Assembly: GCA_020860885.1 (NCBI GenBank) | Contig: JAJBTS010000355.1 | Coordinates: 1 to 5,053 of the forward strand | Length of the DNA stretch: 5,053 nt | Origin: Bacteroidales bacterium | GTDB lineage: Bacteria > Bacteroidota > Bacteroidia > Bacteroidales > Azobacteroidaceae | Direction: 5' to 3' | Shown here: positions 1 to 5,053 of the stretch, piece by piece | How the letters are laid out: each line of letters starts with the position of its first letter | Position numbering within the stretch: the first letter of the stretch is position 1 | Position numbers and translations under genes: made by a program | The notes under the pieces: generated by a model | The model's input: only the letters and a program-made list of their open reading frames with translations | Told to the model about the DNA's origin: nothing | The model's database searches: none

Positions 1-960
1 AGAATAGGTAGAATCTGCAACTGATAATTTCTTTTTAACATTGAGTTCGGTATCGAAAAAGAACACTTCATTACGATTACAGATATCCTTTAAACCTTGT
101 ATTGAAAAAGTTACATTAGTATTCCGGCGACTTGTCTTTATTCCCAAGGGGATAGTCCCTTTAATCTCTCCTACTTCTATAATGGACTTCAATTTCCCTC
201 CTTGTTTAATATATATTTCAGGGATAGCTGTTTTATCCGAGAAAACTTTGGGAACTCCGTCGCCGGAATTTGAACTATGGCAAATAATTACAATTGAGGA
301 TGAATATTCAGAATTTGCAGCTGTTACTTTTAATACATTGAATTCTTCTGGTGAACTTCTTAAAAATAGCTTTTCTTCTATTTTCGGATTCACTACCGTC
401 ATATTTGCATTTAAGTTGATATTGAACTCAGATCCGGAGTGGATAGGATCAACAAAAAAGGCCTGTGAAGGAGCTATGTATCCATTAGCATTGATCTGAT
501 CATCGTAAATATCTCCTCCATTTTGAGTGGAGATATTCCGGTTAGGATAATACGCCAAAATATTTTCTCCATCGTAGATATAATAATAATCATAGATTAA
601 ATCGCGATTAGCCTCATAGAATGAATTAAAATGAATATAAGAAAAGAAGGGATTTCCAACCAGTATGTGGGCTGTTTCTTTCGGAGACTTAATAGATACA
701 ATTCCGGCATCGGGTCGATTTATATAAATCTTTTCAGAAATAAACCGGTACGCAGAAAATAGATTTTCATCCTTTTCCCATTTACATCTGTATTTGGTAT
801 CTTTTTTCATATTTAGTCTATGGTCCGGGCATCCCAGCAAATAATAATAAAAAGTATTGGTTGATGTGGCCTTATCCCATATATTGTGATGATTTTGTCC
901 GTAATTCTCCACCAGAAGACCATCTTTTTCATTCTCAAAATTAGGAAGCCTAACGACTCC
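1..960 (-). other. VGNPF/IAPSQ module and pre-C-terminal region, cut by the window edge
   Basis: Starting from RTRGVVRLPNFENEKDG, the chain includes ILVGNPFFSYIHFNSFYEAN (VGNPFF at 660-643), a Tyr-rich stretch (IYDYYYIYDGENI) and the strand YIAPSQAFFV (IAPSQAFFV at 477-451). Next are NANMTVVNP and LFLRSSPEEFNVLKVTA. It ends with IPEIYIKQGGKLKSIIEVG and GTIPLGIKT, a strand pattern usually found shortly before a T9SS C-terminal sorting domain. The reading stops mid-protein at position 1. A further stretch with the sorting domain is expected but not seen. Confidence 0.6.
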
Positions 961-3900
961 TCGTGTACGATCCAGATTTTTCTGATTGTTTATCTCGGTA
1001 TCACCATACGGCAATACTTTATATGCAAAGCCAAAACCGGGTTTTAATTCAACATTATAAAATGGAATGGGATTTGTCATCTCAATATTGGCTTCCATAT
1101 TTTCAGTTTCAACATCGCGAATCACTTCCGCATAACGTGAATATGCATTGGGTTTACCTCCGAAAGAGAAATCACCGATGACCATATCCTGTAAAGGAAT
1201 AGTGATCGTATAGAAACGATCTCTTCGCATGATCTGACTGGTTGGTTTTCCATTTACAAAATTATTGTTAATGTCATAGTATCCAAAATTATATTCTATA
1301 AAAGCCTTCCAATATTCAAGATGATGCTGATTACCTAATTTACCACCCATTTCAAAAATAATTGTATTACAAACGGGTTGAGCGGAAAAATTATAGTCTG
1401 AAGGCAATTCTACTATTCCTGTTTCTTTGCTATCGTCGTATGCTTCTTCGGATTTAAGATCGGGATACCAAACTGAGTTTCCTTGAATCATAACATCGGT
1501 ACAAGCCATTGGTACACCTGCTTCGTAAGGTAATACATGAATGTCATAAATCGCATTACTTGAAAAAACATTCCAATTACCATCGTAATTCCAATTGTCA
1601 TTATTTCCGGGTTGAGGATTCCAAACAGCTTTATCTGAAATATTTCTTACATTAAAATAGATACGGCTCTGGCATTCTCCCTCGAGAGGTTCTTCAGTTA
1701 AAGATAGAACGATTACAAATTTTTCCGTATGATTCCCTATATTCACATCATTCTGAGTTAAAGCAGAAGGTAATTCACCAAGGGGTTTACCAGGTTCTTC
1801 AATCGCACCTTTCTTTAAACAAGCTCCAGTATTTTCTTTGTTATCATCTACCCGATAAATCTCATAATATAATGCCTCTATCTGACCACTCCCCACAGAA
1901 GGCTGAGTATCGTAACATGGTAAAACAAAAGAAGATCCATTAGAGCATATTCGCAGAGTAAATACACCTGTTTCCTTATTCATATATTTATCATCGTTTT
2001 CTGTGAAATATATTTTAGGAGTTGGTACTACATTTACAATAACATGCTGACTGTTTTCACAAAATCCTTCTACGCGATAGACGCAAGTTTTTTGCGGATA
2101 GACAGTGATTTTCCCATCAGGCCCTGAACGACCGACAAACTTGGGATTAATAAGTTCATATTGAGTTTCTAATTCCTGGATATCCCAATTATGATCTCCT
2201 TTTATCTCCCATTCATACCAATCGTAATTGCCTAAAATATTTTCTCCCTCTTTAGGCACAATCTGAAATTCAACTTTTTCACCCAAACAAATCTTTTTAC
2301 TTGAAGGGTAAACTATAAAATCAATGTCAAATTCTTCTTTATTTAATATATACGATACAGATGAAGAACAAACGGAGCCGTTTAATTCATCAGGTGAACC
2401 TGCTATAGTCAAGATATACCTATCTTTTTCAGTCCGGTCTACCGGATTGACATCTCCATTCCCGGATGCAGTAAAAGTATAATCGAAAGCTTTTACTCTC
2501 TGCGTATAATCGTCAAAATCAATTACTCCAATCGTGGGATTTGGAGAATTCGGATCGTACGCATAGTTTTTTGCATTTTCTCCAAGATGTAATTCCTGAG
2601 CAGCCCCATAATAATCCTTATACCATTTTTCTTTTTTCCATTGAAAATAGATTTTATCCGGATAAATCTTTAATTTATGAAATTCATATAAACTTTTTTC
2701 ATCTAATTTAATGACAAAATCCTCACGATCGTAGCAAGCCGATGGTGGAGCATCTAATTCCAAATCACATTTTAATTTTTCAATCTTAATATCATCTATA
2801 GCAAAGTCATTGCCCTGGCCACCCCTATACATATTCAGAAATTCTACATGGATACTATTATCCACTACATTTGAAGGAATTTCAAACTCAACGAAATGTT
2901 TTTCCCACTCAGTCGTAAATTGTATCTCACCCGTATACGCATTCGCCAAAACAATTTCTTTTTGTACTTTGTCTTCCAACACTTTCGCTGTCACCTTCAT
3001 ACGAATATTAGGCTTTATAGGATATAGACGATTATCATAAGCCGTAGCACCCGGCTGAGGATAATAATTATTGTTCATAGAAAAAGTTCCATCACATAGA
3101 TTAAGAAACCAGGCTGATAAGCGTGCTGTAATACCCGGACAAATATCTATGGTATGTGTGTAAAACAATCCTTTTTCATTTACATCAGCATTTACGATAT
3201 ACATTTGTCCGGAGCCTGAAGTGTGATCTCGGAGTCCCCAATTCCAATCGCCGGGAACATCTCCATTAGAACCGGCAATAACTTTATCCGCTACCCTATA
3301 CTGACCATCCTGCGGCCAGCCTTTTTCTTCGGATGCAAAATTATATGATGTTATGCCATTCGTTTCTAACGCTTTTGCTTCTTCTTGAGTTAGATTATCA
3401 TAATTTTCCTCATAAATAGGGGCCCACTTACGGTCATCCACCGGATAAGGCTCCATAATAATCCGGATTTTAAGGTATGAGATTCCTAACCAATTCTTTA
3501 ATAAATCGGAGTCTGAATATTGCCCGTCAACCATCCAATAGACCGATTCACCCGGATATTGAGTATTTATCCAAGGTTTCGTATGGACCAATCCTCCGGG
3601 AACAGCTACGCCGGACGAGCCTGCATGAGAGCTCCAATTGTAAAACCCCATCGTATTCTGATATCTCGCAAAACGAAAAGCATTATTTGGAAGGGGGAAA
3701 TCATTCAATTTATAAGGATAATTTTCAACCCCACGATCCCAATCGGAAGGAGAAGGAAATTTAATATTGAGATCTTCCATGAAATAATCATAATCCATTT
3801 TCCAGTTACCTTCATTAGATGTATAACCATCAGGTTTGGGTATTAATTGATTATCAATTAAATAATCTTCTAAATTACAGCGCTGAAAACTGTATTGCTT

Positions 3901-4176
3901 TAAGAGAAGTATAATCTGGTTGTATCCATCATACTTGTATATTTTTGAGGTTTCAGATGGATTACATTTTGAATCACAGATTGTAAATTTAATTTCTTCC
4001 AGAGGTAACCAATCAAAAGAGGGAGAAGAAAATACTTCGTTAAGAACAAAATCCAGAGTGTAAATTTCATTAGCGCTTGTATTCATACAATCCTTAACAA
4101 GCACTCCTTCTCCCAATGACAGGCATTTTGATAGCACTTCAATTGAATTTTTACAAGACTTATTTTCAATTGAGGG
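1..4176 (-). CDS. Main part of the giant multidomain T9SS-type surface protein (Ig-like and adhesin-like modules), open at the C-terminus
   Basis: The frame is open for 1,392 codons from 4176 to the window edge; I checked every codon and found no stop. In-frame TAA (4179-4177) and TGA (4182-4180) lie just upstream, so it has to be entered from the other frame by a one-base change, or started at the ATG at 4086. The modules in order are the end of the third N-terminal repeat, an unassigned aromatic-rich segment, a DHT...FAIDDI jelly-roll-like module, three Ig-like domains, a WNP/PLQDMVIGDF module and a VGNPF/IAPSQ module. From memory of Bacteroidota proteins, this series is typical of very long exported surface proteins that end in a T9SS or gliding-motility-type C-terminal domain. 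That domain is not reached here. A role in surface structure, adhesion or glycan contact is inference; no catalytic residues are recognisable. Many Cys residues fit an extracellular, disulfide-bearing protein. On its own this part has no signal peptide, which argues that it belongs to the upstream part. Confidence 0.85.
1085..1638 (-). other. WNP/NW plus PLQDMVIGDF module of T9SS-type surface proteins
   Basis: This segment opens with VWNPQPGNNDNWNYDGNW (1626-1570), then a Cys-containing strand (GVPMACTDVMIQG) and a Tyr-Pro block (SVWYPDL). Next come CNTIIFEMGGKLGNQHHLEY (part of 1368-1312) and a WKAFIEY strand. It then reads RRDRFYTITIPLQDMVIGDF, with PLQDMVIGDF at 1197-1168. I recall the series W-N-P, N-W, C-x-x-I-x-F-x-x-G-G-x-x-G, then A-P-L-x-x-M-x-x-G-D-F as a recurring penultimate module in long Bacteroidota exported proteins. 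The biochemical role of the module is not known to me. Confidence 0.6.
1640..2019 (-). other. Probable Ig-like domain 3
   Basis: After the VVPTPKIYF linker the chain holds FTLRICSNGSSFVLPCYD, a Tyr strand (EALYYEIYRVDDN), a loop with a further Cys (GACLKKGAIEEPG), and closing strands KFVIVLSLTEEP and CQSRIYFNVRNIS. The spacing and alternating hydrophobic strands fit an Ig-like sandwich with a long Pro/Gly-rich loop. The assignment is by pattern and position between a clear Ig-like domain and the WNP module. Confidence 0.4.
2020..2340 (-). other. Probable Ig-like domain 2
   Basis: The segment has the order expected of an Ig-like fold: an opening strand (FDIDFIVYPSSKKICLGEKV) with Cys, a Trp strand (YDWYEWEIKGDHNW) and a Gly-rich turn (FVGRSGPDGKITVYP). 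It closes with a Tyr-containing strand (TCVYRVEGFCENSQHVIVNV) with two Cys. The 'ICLGEKVEF' block, followed by a final VxV strand and the PTP linker, is the common form in secreted Bacteroidota proteins. Its likely role is as a rigid spacer holding the outer modules away from the surface. Confidence 0.55.
2341..2772 (-). other. Probable Ig-like domain 1
   Basis: Right after the FAIDDI strand the chain reads LKCDLELDAPPSACYDREDFVI. This resembles the opening of Ig-like or PKD-like domains in Bacteroidota surface proteins: a Pro-rich linker, then a Cys before a beta strand. It continues with a Trp-containing strand (IYFQWKKEKWY), an Asp/Asn/Pro-rich loop (NYAYDPNSPNPT) and a final strand pair (DRYILTIAGSP; SVCSSSVSYIL). 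The boundary is approximate, and the call rests on overall pattern rather than a diagnostic motif. Confidence 0.45.
2773..3354 (-). other. Jelly-roll (galactose-binding-like) module, DHT to FAIDDI
   Basis: The segment begins near YNFASEEKGWPQDGQYRV. It contains WGLRDHTSGSGQMYIVNAD (DHT at 3228-3220), then GLFYTHTIDICPG and ARLSAWFLNLCDG, and ends with FLNMYRGGQGNDFAIDDIKI (FAIDD at 2805-2791). I know this order as a recurring block in exported Bacteroidota proteins: DHT, a Gly-rich 'memory of the gift' strand, a Cys-Pro turn, SAW, and a closing AIDDI strand. The fold is likely a carbohydrate-binding-type jelly roll. Binding is inferred from the fold, and no ligand can be named. The two Cys (ICPG, NLCDG) could pair. 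Confidence 0.6.
3360..3972 (-). other. Unassigned aromatic- and proline-rich segment of the surface protein
   Basis: About 205 residues between the N-terminal repeats and the DHT module match no family I recognise. The segment is rich in Trp, Tyr, Pro, Asn and Asp, with blocks such as NWKMDYDYF, FPSPSDWDRGVENYPYKL, GFYNWSSHAGSSG and PGESVYWMVDGQYSD. It has one Cys-containing stretch (FQRCNLEDYL) near its start. A short segment near 3390 (LTQEEAKALE) looks helical, unlike the beta-rich surroundings. It may hold a ligand-binding or spacer domain, but this cannot be settled by eye. Confidence 0.4.
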
Positions 4177-5003
4177 TTATCAATAGCTGTGATAACATAA
4201 GCACTGAGTGGTATATCTTTATATAAATAATTCGATGCTGAAGAATTAATCTTTATTTCTTCTATCGGCTCTATACATGGATCTTTATGAAAATAAATAT
4301 AATTATCTGAAGGCCCGAAAATAAAATTATTATTTTCATCTGTTAAACCATACTGAAAATAATCCAGATTTAGGATTTCGCCTTCATTCATTACGGATCC
4401 AAACACTTTGTCAAGAGTAAATTGGTATATATGAATACCTTCACAGTTCGTTTCAGAAATAATTTCCAGATCATCCGCTTCTATTTCAATACTATAATTA
4501 GCAGGTTGTAAATCATCTTCAACTCCTACGGCAAACCATAGCTTATGCTTCATATTTAAAGGTCCTTTTACCCGGAAGGTATATTCTGCATCCATAGTAT
4601 TCTTATTTTCAGGATCATTTGTGGTAAAATGACGATCTTCAATTTCAACTTCTTCGCAGGGGTCTGGTTCATTTTCCAGAACTATAAAATAATTACGACC
4701 TGGTTCGGGACAATTATACCAGGGCTTACAGGAAGACTGTACATTCAGCCCCAAAATGGGATCTGCAAATGATGCTCCTATCGGATCACCTATAAAGCTA
4801 CCGTAATCTTTTATAGTTAAAGTCCATATCCTATTTCCAATATTTATTAAGCTATAGATATCATTATCCGCTTCAGTGATGCATTTTTCTTTAACTTGTC
4901 CCCAAAATCCGTTTATACTTCCCCATGATGTACCAATTATAATAGTCGGATCATTTATATCCGTTGTTATTCTGAAAACAGACGTCCCATTTTTATAAGG
5001 TCC
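3973..5003 (-). repeat. Three degenerate tandem protein repeats (about 5003-4795, 4664-4338 and 4283-3973)
   Basis: Units 2 and 3 both open with a DPC and acidic block (PDPCEEVEIED; KDPCIEPIEEI). They continue through a strand ending in an acidic turn (FAVGVEDDL; YVITAIDNP) and through SIEI or SIEV. They then have a Cys followed by an Ile-Tyr and Leu/Val-Phe strand (NCEGIHIYQFTLDKVF; DCMNTSANEIYTLDFVL). Unit 1 is shorter and weaker but shares the acidic-Pro turn (DINDP) and the Cys/Ile-Tyr block (KCITEADNDIYSL). Identity is low, so these are diverged domains rather than recent DNA duplications. The pattern suggests successive beta-sandwich domains; the family is not recognised. The frame break falls inside unit 3. 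Confidence 0.45.
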
Positions 5004-5053
5004 TTTTTCCGCAATTACACTTGTTTGAGCAAAAAGATCCGAAAAGATAATAG
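4083..5053 (-). CDS. N-terminal part of a giant secreted T9SS-type surface protein, frameshifted
   Basis: This is the 5' part of the window-spanning gene: 322 codons are open from 5051 to a TGA at 4085-4083, and the frame stays open to the upstream window edge. The first residues, IIFSDLFAQ followed by TS, look like the hydrophobic end and cleavage site of a Sec signal peptide, so the true start should lie a short way upstream of the window. A TTG at 4754 is an internal codon, not a start. After the signal peptide come two copies and part of a third copy of a weak repeat carrying a Cys followed 5-8 residues later by an Ile-Tyr pair. No enzyme motif or membrane segment is visible beyond the signal peptide. 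The last roughly 20-30 residues before the TGA are probably out-of-frame read-through after a lost base, because the neighbouring frame continues the repeat. I infer an exported cell-surface or extracellular protein; the specific function is unknown. Confidence 0.8.
   Translation of the reverse strand, partial: IIFSDLFAQTSVIAEKGPYKNGTSVFRITTDINDPTIIIGTSWGSINGFWGQVKEKCITEADNDIYSLINIGNRIWTLTIKDYGSFIGDPIGASFADPILGLNVQSSCKPWYNCPEPGRNYFIVLENEPDPCEEVEIEDRHFTTNDPENKNTMDAEYTFRVKGPLNMKHKLWFAVGVEDDLQPANYSIEIEADDLEIISETNCEGIHIYQFTLDKVFGSVMNEGEILNLDYFQYGLTDENNNFIFGPSDNYIYFHKDPCIEPIEEIKINSSASNYLYKDIPLSAYVITAIDNPQLKISLVKIQLKCYQNACHWEKECLLRIV
4148..4166 (-). other. Probable frameshift point (one missing A) joining the two parts of the gene
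   Basis: The upstream frame ends at 4083 and the downstream frame begins to be open at 4176, so the change must fall between 4176 and 4086. On the coding strand there are a four-A run (4166-4163) and a five-A run (4152-4148). Adding one A to the first gives ...NPQLKNKSCKNSIEVL; adding it to the second gives ...NPQLKISLVKNSIEVL. Both are plausible, and both restore the SIEV segment that matches SIEI in the preceding repeat. A homopolymer read error, or a real one-base deletion, is the simplest explanation. Which run lost the base cannot be decided from the sequence. Confidence 0.75.
5025..5053 (-). other. C-terminal end of a signal peptide
   Basis: The first complete codons read IIFSDLFAQ and then TSVIAEKGPY. 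A short hydrophobic stretch followed by small or polar residues, with a likely cut after Ala-Gln, is a common form of Bacteroidota Sec signal peptide. The charged N-terminus and the initiating Met are outside the window, so this rests on the tail alone. It would send the protein to the periplasm, from where a T9SS could export it. Confidence 0.6.

Noticed and set aside
41..499. Plus-strand open frame of 152 codons
   Set aside because: It lies opposite the VGNPF/pre-C-terminal coding region, which has clear family-like sequence on the minus strand. The plus-strand translation shows no domain or signal and is a shadow.
963..1181. Plus-strand open frame of 72 codons
   Set aside because: It is antisense to the PLQDMVIGDF module, with no recognisable protein features.
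2810..3040. Plus-strand open frame of 76 codons
   Set aside because: It is antisense to the jelly-roll module; its composition is that of a complement of coding DNA.
3477..3846. Two overlapping plus-strand open frames (3477-3764 and 3520-3846)
   Set aside because: They overlap each other in different frames and lie opposite the continuous minus-strand frame, so at most one could be real and neither shows support.
4148..4166. Canonical programmed -1 frameshift site
   Set aside because: No X XXY YYZ heptamer fits the reading frame at either A run, and I did not identify a downstream stem-loop. Simple loss of one A explains the break better, though slippage at the five-A run is not excluded.
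4752..4754. TTG as the start of the 5' part of the gene
   Set aside because: The same frame runs open upstream to the window edge with protein-like sequence and a signal peptide tail, so this Leu codon is internal.
1..5053. RNA genes, CRISPR arrays, insertion sequences, promoters, terminators or a defence-type operon
   Set aside because: The whole window is occupied by one coding strand with no intergenic gap. No direct DNA repeats with spacers, terminal inverted repeats or tRNA-like folds were seen.

Overview
The window looks like a piece of a Bacteroidota (probably Bacteroidales) genome or metagenomic contig. The DNA is AT-rich by eye. The minus strand encodes a very large, cysteine-containing, beta-strand-rich secreted protein. 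Its sequence blocks (DHTSGSG...SAWFLNL, GNDFAIDDIKI, WNPQPG...NW, PLQDMVIGDF, VGNPF...IAPSQAFFV) are ones I associate with long surface proteins of type IX secretion system (T9SS) bacteria. No genus can be named from the sequence.

Essentially the whole window is one minus-strand gene, read from about 5053 down to 1. Both ends lie outside: the start codon is a short way upstream of 5053, because the window opens inside a signal peptide (IIFSDLFAQ, then TS). The C-terminus lies beyond position 1. The gene is split by a single-base frame change. One frame is open from 5051 to a TGA at 4085-4083, and a second frame is open from 4176 down to 1 (1,392 codons without a stop). Adding back one A in either A run near 4163-4166 or 4148-4152 joins them into about 1,684 visible residues.

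Layout in protein order: signal peptide end (5053-5025); three degenerate repeats of about 70-110 residues (about 5003-3973), with the frame break inside the third; an aromatic- and proline-rich segment I cannot assign (3972-3360); a jelly-roll-like module from DHT to FAIDDI (3354-2773); three probable Ig-like domains (2772-1640); a WNP/NW plus PLQDMVIGDF module (1638-1085); and a VGNPF/IAPSQ module leading into the pre-C-terminal region (about 960-1). A sorting domain would be expected beyond the window, but it is not visible.

There is no intergenic space, RNA gene, promoter, terminator, CRISPR array or mobile element that I can support. I see no multi-gene system here. The points worth a second look are the frame break, the ATGA stop/start overlap after it, the N-terminal repeats and the unassigned segment.
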